64,000 bases of DNA from Desulfovibrio sp. ZJ209 (GTDB lineage: Bacteria; Desulfobacterota; Desulfovibrionia; Desulfovibrionales; Desulfovibrionaceae), in the NCBI RefSeq assembly GCF_011039135.1, contig NZ_JAAKEJ010000001.1, positions 682,001 to 746,000 of the forward strand, read 5' to 3'. This document shows positions 50,263 through 58,602 of this stretch, one piece after another. The first letter of the stretch is position 1, and the number at the start of each line of letters is the position of its first letter. Below the pieces are notes generated by a model that was not told the DNA's origin, searched no databases, and saw only the letters and a program-made list of their open reading frames with translations. The translations under genes were made by a program, and so were the position numbers.

Positions 50263-50397
50263 ATGGAATTCTTCAAGGCGCTCATGCTCACCGACATGGC
50301 AGTCAGGATTGCCGTGCTCTCCCTTGCGGGCGCGCTGGTGCTGGCCGTGTACAATCTTGTGGCGGTCGCCCGCAAACACCGGGCCGGGCGCAACTGA
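50263..50397 (+). CDS. Small membrane protein, symporter partner
   Basis: A 44-residue protein with one membrane segment (IAVLSLAGALVLAVYNLVAV) followed by a basic tail (ARKHRAGRN). ATG 50263 has AGGAGA ahead of it. Its stop TGA shares the A with the ATG of the downstream symporter (TGATG), which argues strongly for translational coupling. Small subunits of this kind accompany sodium:solute symporters in other bacteria. No homology was tested. Confidence 0.7.
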   Translation: MEFFKALMLTDMAVRIAVLSLAGALVLAVYNLVAVARKHRAGRN

Positions 50398-51839
50398 TGC
50401 TGTTCAATATCTGCATCTGGGCCGGCTATATCGCGGTCTTCGTGTGGCTCGCGCGCAAGGGGCGCGGCCATGACGCGCTCACCGCCGGCCGCGTGGGCTT
50501 CGGCATCCAGGCCTTCGCCTATGTGGCGACCTATATTTCCGCCGTGGCCCTCGTGGGCTTCGGCGGCCTCGCCTATGCCTACGGCCTGCAAATGCTGCTC
50601 GTGGCCGCCGGCAACGTGTGGCTGGGCGCCTGGATGGTCTACCGTTTCATGGCGTGGCCCACCCGCGTCTGCCAGCGGGCCCTCGGCGCGCGCACGCCCA
50701 CGCAGCTCATCGCCAAGGGGCATGAGAGCCGGGCGCTCGGCAAGGCGCTGGCCGTGCTGTTCGCCGTCTTTCTCGGGGTGTACGCCTCGGCCGTCATCAA
50801 GGGTGCCGCGCTGTTGCTCGCGCAGATCGTGCCCGTGCCCGTGTGGATACTCATCTGGGCTGTGGCCATGCTGGTGGGCTTCGCCGTCTTTGTGGGCGGC
50901 CTGCGCGGCGTGCTCTATACCGAGGCCATGCAGGGCTTCGTCATGCTGGTTGGCATCTGTATGCTGGTGGGCGCCGTGTTCGTGAACGTGGGGGGCCCTG
51001 CCGCCGGCATCGAAAAGCTGGCCGCGCTGCCGCCCACGCCCGCTGTCAACAACGGTTTTGCGGGCCTTTCCGGCGGCGAGCAGGGCTGGTTCATCATCTC
51101 GCTCGTCATCGTGACCTCAGTGGCGGTATGGGCGCAGCCGCAGATGATCCAGCGGCACTTCGCGCTCGCCTCCCCGCGGCAGGTGGACCGCATCACCCCG
51201 CTCGCCATGCTGGTGCTCACCCTGCTCGTGGGCGGCGCCTATTTCGCCGCCTCGCTCTCCCGGCTCATCTTGCCCGAAGTGAGCTCGCCCGACGAAGTGA
51301 TGCCCATGCTCGTGCGCATGCTCCTGCCCAATGCCGGGCTCCAGCTCTTTGTGCTCGCCATCGTGTCGGCGTCGCTCTCCACGGCCACGGCCATCTTCCA
51401 TATCGCCGTGTCGGCGCTCGCAGAAGACCTGCCCGGCCGCAAGGCCTCGCGCGGGGCGTGGCTTGCCGGCATCGTCTTTTGCGTGCTGCTCTCCGGCGGC
51501 TGCGCGCAGATCAAGGGCCAGCTCATCGCGCTGCTCTGCACCACAAGCTGGAGCATCGTGGGCGCCACCGTTCTCGTGCCCTATGTGGCGCTGGTGCGCT
51601 TTGGCAAGCGCTGCCCGGTGGCGGCGTGGCTGAGCTGCACGGCGGGCTTCACGGTGTGCATGTTCTGGTATCTCACGGCCAACAAGAGCTTCAGCATCCT
51701 GCCGCTCTTCTGGGAAAAAGCGGCCATCATCCCGCCCTTCTTCGCGGGTTTCGCGTTTTCGCTGCTCGGCTGGGCGGTGGGCTGGTATCTGGCACGCAAC
51801 CGGCACTCCGAGCATCCTTTCCGCAAGGAGGGCTGGTAG
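50397..51839 (+). CDS. Sodium:solute symporter (SSS family)
   Basis: A 480-residue inner-membrane transporter with about 13 hydrophobic segments, typical of the SSS family that includes PutP, PanF and sialic acid carriers. Family features include GFGIQAFAYVATYIS, the conserved region LYTEAMQGFVMLVGI, the WAQPQMIQRHFAL segment that follows TSVAVW, and SASLSTATAIFHIAV (sodium-site residues). Substrate is unknown. It is coupled to the 44-residue gene by the TGATG overlap. Confidence 0.88.
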   Translation: MLFNICIWAGYIAVFVWLARKGRGHDALTAGRVGFGIQAFAYVATYISAVALVGFGGLAYAYGLQMLLVAAGNVWLGAWMVYRFMAWPTRVCQRALGARTPTQLIAKGHESRALGKALAVLFAVFLGVYASAVIKGAALLLAQIVPVPVWILIWAVAMLVGFAVFVGGLRGVLYTEAMQGFVMLVGICMLVGAVFVNVGGPAAGIEKLAALPPTPAVNNGFAGLSGGEQGWFIISLVIVTSVAVWAQPQMIQRHFALASPRQVDRITPLAMLVLTLLVGGAYFAASLSRLILPEVSSPDEVMPMLVRMLLPNAGLQLFVLAIVSASLSTATAIFHIAVSALAEDLPGRKASRGAWLAGIVFCVLLSGGCAQIKGQLIALLCTTSWSIVGATVLVPYVALVRFGKRCPVAAWLSCTAGFTVCMFWYLTANKSFSILPLFWEKAAIIPPFFAGFAFSLLGWAVGWYLARNRHSEHPFRKEGW

Positions 51840-51861
51840 GCTGCCCACGGCAAGCCGGCAG

Positions 51862-54800
51862 TCACGACAACAAGCTTTTCTGCACGACACGGACCGTTTT
51901 TTTGATGCCGGGCGCCTTTCGTGAGGCTTCGGGCGCCGGCGGCAGTTCATCAGCCGTAAACATGTCCCCGGCCAGGATTTCGTCCAGAAGCGCCTTCTGG
52001 GCCGGATAGGTGTCCAGGGTGGCCTCCAGTACCCACAGGAGGCGGAGCAAGCCTTCCGTATATTCCGCCGTCCAGCGCAGTGGGCGGATGTCGTCCAGTG
52101 GCGAGGACTTGCGGCCGGATTTCTCTTTCATGCGATAGTTCAGCCACGACTGAACCACCTTCAGGCCCGAAACTTCAAAATGATACACCGCCGGACTCAC
52201 CGGCGCGAACTCCCCTGTGCCCACCATGAGGGTCCTTGCGCTCTCATTGTAGGAAAAGGTCTCCGGGTATTCCTCGGGCGCCCCGGACACGGCCTTCAGG
52301 CATTTGGCGCTCCCGACGGGGATATCCCCTTTTTTCACGCCATTCCGGGCCATCCGCTCCCCGTAGCTGTGCAGCCAGATGAGCCGGCGCCCCAGTTCGA
52401 CGGCGCGCAGGAAAAGTTCCGCATCTTTTGTCAGGGGTACGCGGATTTCGCGGCTTGCAAGCTCGAGGTGGAATTTTTCGGTAAAGGCGTTGTGCGCGAG
52501 CACCGCATAAACATAGGCCGCCAGGTCTCCGGGTGTGACGGGATGTTTATAGACGGTCTCCAAAAAGTCCAGCAAGCTTGGCAATATATTAGGCTCCGTC
52601 CCGGCGACATCCCGGTAGAGGGGAAGAATGTTTTTTGCCCCGTAAGATCCGCGAAAATAATCAAGATCCGGGACATTCGCGCTCAATGTGAGGGCCGGCC
52701 CGCGTGACAGTTTAGTGGTCGAGAGTGTGGCAAAATATATCTGTTTAGGACTATGGGTGGCCCAAAGCACATCTCGCAAATAATCGCATAGTCTATTATC
52801 ACAGAAACAATACTGAGAATCAAATGAACGATAGCCATAATGTCTAATTATTGGATTGGGGTTTGATTGAGACTTTGGAAGCATTCCTATAGGGATATCA
52901 TCAATACCTAAAAATTTTTTATATTGAGAATCTATTTTCCTATCACGCGTTTCTTTAAAGGCTAATCTACGATTATTTGTTAAGAGAAGTTCGTTCCACC
53001 GCTCCTTAAGCGTTATTACATCAGGAGAGATGGGCCATGTTCGTTTGAATTGAACACCTGACTGTTGCCAAGGGAAAATATCCATCAACAAGGGAAAAGA
53101 AAAATATTCCCCTAGCATTTTGAGGGTAAAATTCGCTTCCCATCCTGCAGGGCACTTTTGCCAGTGCAGGCTGGAAATGTCTTGGATATTTCGCAATTCA
53201 CCAAGTTTTTTCTTCCTGTTTCCTTCAATGCGGGTATAGTGGACGACACCGGCCGTACTTTCATCTTTTTTCCCATGACGGACCGCTAGAGTAATGCAGA
53301 CGGGCGTCTGGATATTGAAAATGTTTTCTTCCTTGCGGGAGCCCCGGCCTTCGCCGCCGAGGTCGATGATAAAGACCTCATGGCACAGGCGCCGCATGGC
53401 CGCGCGCATTCCCGCAAAGGCCGGACCCTCCAGGAAGGACGACGCCGTAATGAAGGTGACGATGCCCGGGCTTCCTTTTTCCTGCTCAAAAACTTTCCAC
53501 AGCGCCCAGCGCCAGAAATAGACATACTGGTTGTACAGATTTTTCAGTTGGGTGCCGTGCCCGGCCTGCCGCACCGGTGCCGCAAAGCTCTCCAGCAGGG
53601 CCGTCTCGGCACGGAAGGCGCCATCAACATCCTCATTGCCCCAGCGCACCCAGCCGCCCGTCTCCTTGCGGTTCGTGCCAACGGCAGCCTCATGCCTGTC
53701 ATAGGGAGGGTTGCCGATGCAAACCAAAATATGCGTGTCTTTTTTTACGGTAAGAGCCTTTTTATGTTGTTCCGAAAGCTCCCTCGAGAGCAGGGAGGGG
53801 AACTGGGGCGTACTGTCCGGGGATTCCAGGGTATCGGTCAAATACACCTGCGGGCCGTCCGCCGGCAAAAGTGCGCCAAATTCTTTCAGGGCGCGCGTCA
53901 ACCGCAACTGGGCCACAGCATAGGGCCCCACCTGCAATTCAAACCCATAGAGGTGCTTGGCAAGGGTGTCCGCATAGCTTGCCGCGGCTCCCGGCCCCAT
54001 CTTTTCGGCCAGGGGTGTGAGCGTTTCTGCAATGATGCTGAGGAGAAAAGTTCCCGTGCCCGCGGCCGGGTCAAGGGTCATTACATCAGGGGCCGCAAAC
54101 CCGTGCGGCTTTTCCATGCGCTCCACGAGGATATGCGCCGTCAGGCGCGTCATGGCCTGTACTGCTTCCACAGGGGTATAATAGGAACCGGAATCTTTCC
54201 GCAGCCGGGGGTCGTAGACGGCCAAAAAATCTTCGTAGAAATAAAGCCAGGGGTCCTTGTCGGTCGCCTTGACCCCGGATGGCGGGATTGCCCCCACTAT
54301 CCTCTGCAAAATGGCCAGTGAAACGGGCAATTCACAGGCATGCAGATTGTCTGTAAAAATTTTCAGCGCCTTGGCGAGGAGCGCATGGCCTGCGGCAAGG
54401 GCCTTCTCGGCATCGCGCAAGTCAAGCACGTTTCCACCTTCGGCATTTGCCAGCAACAGGGAAAAGGTCACTGTTTGGGCGTATGCGTCCGCAAAACGTT
54501 GGGCGCTTTGGCCGGGAAACAGGGTGGTTTTCCACTCCGAGTACAGGAGGGAAAAGGGAGAGCCCTCTTTTTTCAAAAAAGCAGCAACTTCATCGCGCAA
54601 CAGGCCGCAAAGCGGTGCCAGCAGCTTGGCAAGGCTTCTTGCATCCCGTGGAACGACAGGTTCCCATGTCAAAAAATCCCGTACTATCGGTTCCAGGGCG
54701 ACAGCATCCCCCTCCCTCACCGCCTTTTTTCCAAGCTCAACAATATCCCCGTAAAGACGGATAATGTCCCCCCGCCGTTGTCCATTCTGGTAGAGAGCCC

Positions 54801-55152
54801 ATTCATTCCCATCGGTATAAAGAATATTGGGGAGGGCCCTGAAGCTCTCCCACTGTTTTTTGTCATGCCTGCGGTAACGGTCGGGGTCAGCCCCTTTGCC
54901 AGGCTTTTTGATTTCGATATAGCCGCTCAACACCCCATTGGCATAAATGGCATAATCCGGCCTGCCAATGTCCCGAATATGAAATTCCCCTTCACAAAGC
55001 ACCGTCATCCCAAACATCTTGCCTGCCGTCTGGAAAAATTTTTCCAGCGGGGCGCGAAGCTGGTCCTCGGGCTCTCCGGCCCCGGCAAGTTTCAGCTTGG
55101 AAGAGGCCCCGGCGGCGAAATCAGACAAGAGCGTAAAAAGAGTGGCGGCCAT
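51862..55152 (-). CDS. Single-chain restriction-modification enzyme (type IIG/ISP-like)
   Basis: A 1096-residue fused enzyme. Near residues 60-85 a PD-(D/E)xK-type nuclease site is suggested by IGRPDYAIYANG and GYIEIKKPGKG. The N6-adenine methyltransferase part has motif I LDPAAGTGTF (about 360) and motif IV IGNPPYDRHE (about 480), plus the D-x-R-L-R-K-D segment DPRLRKDSGSYYTP. A downstream specificity domain (about residues 630-805, coordinates 52740-53250) is strikingly AT-rich compared with the rest of the gene, suggesting it was exchanged. No separate specificity or methylase gene is present. It should both cut and modify DNA; the recognition sequence is unknown. Confidence 0.85.
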   Translation of the reverse strand: MAATLFTLLSDFAAGASSKLKLAGAGEPEDQLRAPLEKFFQTAGKMFGMTVLCEGEFHIRDIGRPDYAIYANGVLSGYIEIKKPGKGADPDRYRRHDKKQWESFRALPNILYTDGNEWALYQNGQRRGDIIRLYGDIVELGKKAVREGDAVALEPIVRDFLTWEPVVPRDARSLAKLLAPLCGLLRDEVAAFLKKEGSPFSLLYSEWKTTLFPGQSAQRFADAYAQTVTFSLLLANAEGGNVLDLRDAEKALAAGHALLAKALKIFTDNLHACELPVSLAILQRIVGAIPPSGVKATDKDPWLYFYEDFLAVYDPRLRKDSGSYYTPVEAVQAMTRLTAHILVERMEKPHGFAAPDVMTLDPAAGTGTFLLSIIAETLTPLAEKMGPGAAASYADTLAKHLYGFELQVGPYAVAQLRLTRALKEFGALLPADGPQVYLTDTLESPDSTPQFPSLLSRELSEQHKKALTVKKDTHILVCIGNPPYDRHEAAVGTNRKETGGWVRWGNEDVDGAFRAETALLESFAAPVRQAGHGTQLKNLYNQYVYFWRWALWKVFEQEKGSPGIVTFITASSFLEGPAFAGMRAAMRRLCHEVFIIDLGGEGRGSRKEENIFNIQTPVCITLAVRHGKKDESTAGVVHYTRIEGNRKKKLGELRNIQDISSLHWQKCPAGWEANFTLKMLGEYFSFPLLMDIFPWQQSGVQFKRTWPISPDVITLKERWNELLLTNNRRLAFKETRDRKIDSQYKKFLGIDDIPIGMLPKSQSNPNPIIRHYGYRSFDSQYCFCDNRLCDYLRDVLWATHSPKQIYFATLSTTKLSRGPALTLSANVPDLDYFRGSYGAKNILPLYRDVAGTEPNILPSLLDFLETVYKHPVTPGDLAAYVYAVLAHNAFTEKFHLELASREIRVPLTKDAELFLRAVELGRRLIWLHSYGERMARNGVKKGDIPVGSAKCLKAVSGAPEEYPETFSYNESARTLMVGTGEFAPVSPAVYHFEVSGLKVVQSWLNYRMKEKSGRKSSPLDDIRPLRWTAEYTEGLLRLLWVLEATLDTYPAQKALLDEILAGDMFTADELPPAPEASRKAPGIKKTVRVVQKSLLS

Positions 55153-55192
55153 GACGTGGCTCCAAAGGAAGATGAAAAAAAATTTTTAGCAG

Positions 55193-55221
55193 GTTGTAGC
55201 TCAGGAAAACAATTTTTTCAA
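55193..55221 (-). promoter_or_regulatory. Putative promoter of the restriction-modification gene
   Basis: On the minus strand TTGAAA (55221-55216), a 17-base spacer and TACAAC (55198-55193) lie 41 bases ahead of the start at 55152, with GGAG before the ATG. Confidence 0.4.
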
Positions 55222-55300
55222 ATCAATATGCGGCGGGGCACTGCGGAAGGTGGCTGCTTTTTTATGCACTCGAAGGCAAAAGTACGTGTTGGAGTTTCCC

Positions 55301-55323
55301 TGGTTTCTGGCATACAGAAACCA
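55301..55323. repeat. Perfect 9-bp inverted repeat in a 440-base gap
   Basis: TGGTTTCTG (55301-55309) and CAGAAACCA (55315-55323) form a hairpin with a five-base loop. A second short inverted repeat (GCAC...GTGC) lies immediately downstream (55324-55338). No T tract follows, so termination is unlikely. The gap 55153-55594 holds no supported gene. A frame of 106 residues on the minus strand (55218-55538) has no recognisable features. Confidence 0.5.
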
Positions 55324-55594
55324 GCACAACAGCCGTGCTTCATTAGTTTTGCGGCCGCAGTGTCTCTTGAGCACCGCCAAGCCCCGGGAAAAGAAAAACG
55401 GCTCTCCACGTTTTCCGGCATTTGATCTTGCCTGTGTGCCAGCGATTTCAATCTATGGGCACTTTCCGCTACAAGGCACACATCCTCCTCATTGACATCA
55501 CGGTATTGCATCTCGGTACCGGGCTTTTGCGGCTGCATGGACGGTTAGGGGATGTGGACAGGGCTGCCTCTCCGCCGTACCATGGGAGCAAGCC

Positions 55595-56056
55595 ATGAAA
55601 AACATCCCGCACCCTCTTCCGACCAAGGCCTTGACGGTCGTCGGCATGGCCGACGCCAGCGCGGACACGGCCGCCACCTGCCCGCTCTTCCTCGCGCCGG
55701 TCAATGCCGGCTGGCCCTCGGCCGCCGAGGACTATATCGACGGGCAGGTCAACCTGCACGAGCTCATCGTGCGCCACCCTGCGGCGACCTTCTTTCTTCG
55801 GGCGGCCGGTGACTCCATGCTCGGCGTGGGCATCCACGACGGCGACCTGCTCGTGGTGGACCGCTCACTCGAGGCTTCGCACAACCGGGTCGTCATCGCG
55901 GCCCTGGACGGCGAGCTGCTGGTCAAGAAGCTTTGCCGCAAGGACGGCCGCGTGCTCCTGCAGCCGGCGAACCCGGACTATCCCGAATTTGACATCACCG
56001 AAAGGGAATATGCCCACATCTGGGGCGTGGTAAGCCATGTGGTACACAGGCTGTGA
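55595..56056 (+). CDS. umuD: UmuD-like SOS mutagenesis protein (S24 peptidase)
   Basis: The regulatory subunit of error-prone polymerase V. The 153-residue protein fits E. coli UmuD closely in spacing: cleavage site Ala38-Gly39 (NAGWPSAAEDY), catalytic Ser74 in AGDSMLGVGI and Lys111 in LLVKKL, with the same 37-residue Ser-Lys and 35-residue Gly-Ser distances. UmuD needs self-cleavage for activity; Ala-Gly replaces the Cys-Gly of E. coli. The C-terminal fold ends HIWGVVSHVVHRL as in UmuD. umuC (58.6 kb) is 2.5 kb downstream, not adjacent. No clear LexA site was seen upstream. Confidence 0.9.
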   Translation: MKNIPHPLPTKALTVVGMADASADTAATCPLFLAPVNAGWPSAAEDYIDGQVNLHELIVRHPAATFFLRAAGDSMLGVGIHDGDLLVVDRSLEASHNRVVIAALDGELLVKKLCRKDGRVLLQPANPDYPEFDITEREYAHIWGVVSHVVHRL

Positions 56057-56284
56057 GCGGGCACTGGGGTAATGCGCGGGGCGCGTTGTTTGGCGGGTAT
56101 TTTGTTTTGGCTGATAAACAAGTTCATCATGGGCGGCGCTAAAAATTCTGATAGTCAACATGGGCTCTGCGCGACGATTTCAAAGTTTCCGCCCCTAAGG
56201 CGCTCATTTTATAGATGCCAAAGGCGAAGTGAAGAGAAAAAACTCCTGGCCGAGAATGACTACTTCCGGCCTCTCTCTCCGACC

Positions 56285-56911
56285 TCAATCTCCGGCACCA
56301 CGCGGCGGCAGGAGTTGCGTACCCTTTTGCGCGATGGCGAGCAGTTCTGACAGGCAGATGTCGCCCCTTGCCTGGATTGAAAGTCCCTCAAAAAAGTTAT
56401 GCAACGCGCCGGAAATGGCCGGGATATCGCTGTCTGCCGGAATCTGGCCCGAGTTCACGGCATCTTTCAGCTTCGTGCGGAACATGGCGCGCGTCAGTTC
56501 GCGCCTTTCGCTCACCGCGCGCAGAAGCTGGGGTTCGTCTTCCGGCAAATTGAGGAAGCCCATGACGATAAGGCAGCCGCACGGGGCATTGGGCGCGAGG
56601 AGGATATGCGCCGCCTCGGTGAAAAAATCTTCCGTTGCCGCGTAAATATCCGGGGCCGCGCGGTACTTCGCGTAGAGGGGGTCCCAATATGTCTGTTGGT
56701 AATAGGCCAGGGCCTCGAGAAACAGGGCCGACTTGTTGCCATAGGCGCAGTAAATGCTCGGGGAGGCGATGCCCATGGCCGCGCTCAGCTGCGCCATGGT
56801 CGTCTGCTCATATCCATGCCGCCAGAAGACATTGAGGGCGGTGCGCAACGCGGCGTCGCGGTCGAAGGTGCGTGGGCGCCCGTGCGCGATGTTTTTTGAT
56901 TCCTCTTTCAT
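56285..56911 (-). CDS. TetR-family transcriptional regulator
   Basis: A 208-residue repressor with the TetR helix-turn-helix (ALNVFWRHGYEQTTMAQLSA then GIASPSIYCAYGNKSALF) and a C-terminal ligand domain with PNAPCGCLIVMGFLNL, a segment seen in regulators of oxidoreductase or efflux genes. ATG 56911 or 56914 is possible. It is divergent from the SRPBCC gene and each has its own predicted promoter in the 240-base gap, so the regulator probably controls that gene. The region 56057-56284 between it and umuD holds nothing recognised. Confidence 0.88.
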   Translation of the reverse strand: MKEESKNIAHGRPRTFDRDAALRTALNVFWRHGYEQTTMAQLSAAMGIASPSIYCAYGNKSALFLEALAYYQQTYWDPLYAKYRAAPDIYAATEDFFTEAAHILLAPNAPCGCLIVMGFLNLPEDEPQLLRAVSERRELTRAMFRTKLKDAVNSGQIPADSDIPAISGALHNFFEGLSIQARGDICLSELLAIAQKGTQLLPPRGAGD

Positions 56912-56967
56912 CATCTTCGTTCCGCTTTTCCTGCGCCTCGCTGGCTGGCATGCGTTGAACCACAGCT

Positions 56968-56996
56968 ATTCTATGCACCGTGGGCCGACGATGCAA
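56968..56996 (-). promoter_or_regulatory. Putative promoter of the divergent TetR gene
   Basis: On the minus strand TTGCAT (56996-56991), a 17-base spacer and TAGAAT (56973-56968) lie about 55 bases before the start. TGCAT occurs twice, at each end of the spacer region, a possible operator element. Confidence 0.5.
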
Positions 56997-57016
56997 GAGA
57001 GCTACTTTTTTTATAT

Positions 57017-57045
57017 TTGACAAAAAAGTCTGAAAAAGCTAAGCC
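57017..57045 (+). promoter_or_regulatory. Putative promoter of the SRPBCC-DJ-1 genes
   Basis: TTGACA (57017-57022), a 17-base spacer and TAAGCC (57040-57045) lie about 110 bases ahead of the gene at 57156. The flanking DNA is AT-rich. Confidence 0.4.
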
Positions 57046-57155
57046 TCGTCACGGGTTCGCCACGAACCAGCCGCGCCGGTCGTTGCCGTGCGGTTTGCCC
57101 CAATCTTTGTATCCCCTCTCATCGCGCCTGACGCTCCCTTGGCAAGGAGACCGAA

Positions 57156-57671
57156 ATGCTTGCAAGCATTGACTGGCCCCACGAGCATCTTCCCGGCACC
57201 ACTGACAATTTCTGTTCCAACGAGATCATCGTGAAGAACATGCCCGTCAGGGCCGTCTGGGACGCACTGATCCATCCCCTGCTCTGGCCCGGCTATTACG
57301 CCAATTCCTCCGACATCGAGTTCCCGGCCGAGGAAAAGGACAACGCGCTCCACATGGGCTGCGTCTTTCGGTTCAAGACCTTCGGCTTCCCCATCGATGC
57401 CGAAGTCATCCAGTTCGAGGAGCCAGAGGAGGGTCGAGTGGGGCGTCTCTCCTGGCATGGCTGGGCCGAAGGCGACAAGGATCACCGCCTTGATGTGGTC
57501 CATGCGTGGCTCATCGAATCCCTGCCCGAAAACCGCACCCGAATCCTCACGCAGGAATCCCAAATCGGCAAGCCCGCCAAGGAACTGGCGAAGCAGCTCC
57601 CCAACCCCATGATCAACGGGCACCAGGCGTGGCTGGACGGCATCGTGCAGTTTGTGAGAAAACAAGCCTGA
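57156..57671 (+). CDS. SRPBCC (START-like) domain protein
   Basis: A 171-residue protein with the SRPBCC fold pattern: IIVKNMPVRAVWDALIHPLL with a WPGYY element, then FRFKTFGFPIDAEVIQFEEP and a C-terminal helix with AWLDGIVQFVRKQA. Such proteins bind hydrophobic ligands; the ligand is unknown. AAGGAG precedes ATG 57156. It lies downstream of the divergent TetR gene and 90 bases before the DJ-1/Hsp31-like gene, so the three may form one regulated stress unit. Confidence 0.8.
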   Translation: MLASIDWPHEHLPGTTDNFCSNEIIVKNMPVRAVWDALIHPLLWPGYYANSSDIEFPAEEKDNALHMGCVFRFKTFGFPIDAEVIQFEEPEEGRVGRLSWHGWAEGDKDHRLDVVHAWLIESLPENRTRILTQESQIGKPAKELAKQLPNPMINGHQAWLDGIVQFVRKQA

Positions 57672-57761
57672 CGTCGAAGGCGGGTGCCTGCGCGACATCG
57701 TTTTTTGTTCTCCATCACAAATCTTGCTGTTCCTGCGGAAAAACTGAACAGGAGGCCCATG

Positions 57762-58436
57762 ATGTCCAAAAAAGTGCTGTTTACGGTGACGAGTCACGGC
57801 GAGCTGGGCGATACCGGCAAGCCCACGGGCTATTATCTCTCCGAGGTGACGCACCCGTGGAGCGTGGTCTCGAAATTCTTTGAGATCGACGTGGTGAGCC
57901 CCAAGGGGGGCAAGCCGCCGGTGGACGGCTTTGACCTCAAGGACCCCATCAACAAGAAATACTGGGACGACCCGGCGTGGCAGCAGAAGATGGATCACAC
58001 CCTCACCCCGGCCGAGGTGGATCCGTCCGCGTATGCGGCCATCTTCTATGCCGGGGGCCACGGCGCCATGTGGGACTTCCCCGACAACAAGGGGCTCGCC
58101 GCCATCGCCGAGACCATCTACCGCAATGGCGGCATCGTGGCCGCTGTGTGCCACGGCCCCGCCGGCCTCGTGAACCTCAAGCGCGAGGACGGAAACTACC
58201 TCATCGACGGCAAGAACTTCACCTGCTTCACCAACGAGGAAGAGACCCTCAACGGCACGGAGCATATCGTGCCGTTCCTGCTCCAGACCGCTCTGGAAGG
58301 GCACGGCGGCATCTTCAAGGGCGGCAAGCCGTGGTCCGACACGGTGGTGGTGGACGGGCGCCTCGTCACGGGCCAGAACCCCATGTCGGCCCTGAGCCTT
58401 GGCAGGAAGCTCGTGGAACTGCTCCAGAAAGGCTAG
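57762..58436 (+). CDS. DJ-1/PfpI-family protein, Hsp31/HchA-like
   Basis: A 224-residue protein of the type 1 glutamine-amidotransferase-like (DJ-1/PfpI) superfamily. The nucleophile is in [17 protein letters not shown] (the Cys-His pair), with [15 protein letters not shown] and [10 protein letters not shown] as further family regions. Hsp31-type proteins act as chaperones and glyoxalase or deglycase enzymes against methylglyoxal. ATG 57762 has GGAGG at good spacing; 57759 is a close alternative. It follows the SRPBCC gene on the same strand and ends in a terminator. Confidence 0.88.
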   Translation: MSKKVLFTVTSHGELGDTGKPTGYYLSEVTHPWSVVSKFFEIDVVSPKGGKPPVDGFDLKDPINKKYWDDPAWQQKMDHTLTPAEVDPSAYAAIFYAGGHGAMWDFPDNKGLAAIAETIYRNGGIVAAVCHGPAGLVNLKREDGNYLIDGKNFTCFTNEEETLNGTEHIVPFLLQTALEGHGGIFKGGKPWSDTVVVDGRLVTGQNPMSALSLGRKLVELLQKG

Positions 58437-58467
58437 GCAGGCCGCGGCCTGCGGCGTGCGGAAGACA

Positions 58468-58502
58468 GGAAAGGTGGGGGCCGCGGGGCCCCTTCCTTTT
58501 TT
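58468..58502 (+). terminator. Rho-independent terminator after the DJ-1/PfpI gene
   Basis: GGGGCC (58477-58482), a GCGG loop and GGCCCC (58487-58492) form a stem, extended by partial A/G-T/C pairing, then TTCCTTTTTT. It separates the SRPBCC/DJ-1 genes from umuC. Confidence 0.8.
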
Positions 58503-58602
58503 GCGCCAATGGCGGCGCGGGATTTCTTCAAGAAGCGGCGGCGCGATGCACGCGCCCGTGTTCCGGCTTTTGGTCCGCCCGGATATTTGCTATCTTTCTC
58601 CC

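Noticed and set aside
55218..55538. Frame of 106 codons on the minus strand
   Set aside because: No ribosome-binding site, no recognisable motif, and it spans an inverted repeat; the opposite-strand frames are equally open.
55445..55594. LexA/SOS box upstream of umuD
   Set aside because: No CTGT...ACAG type palindrome or other convincing LexA site was seen.
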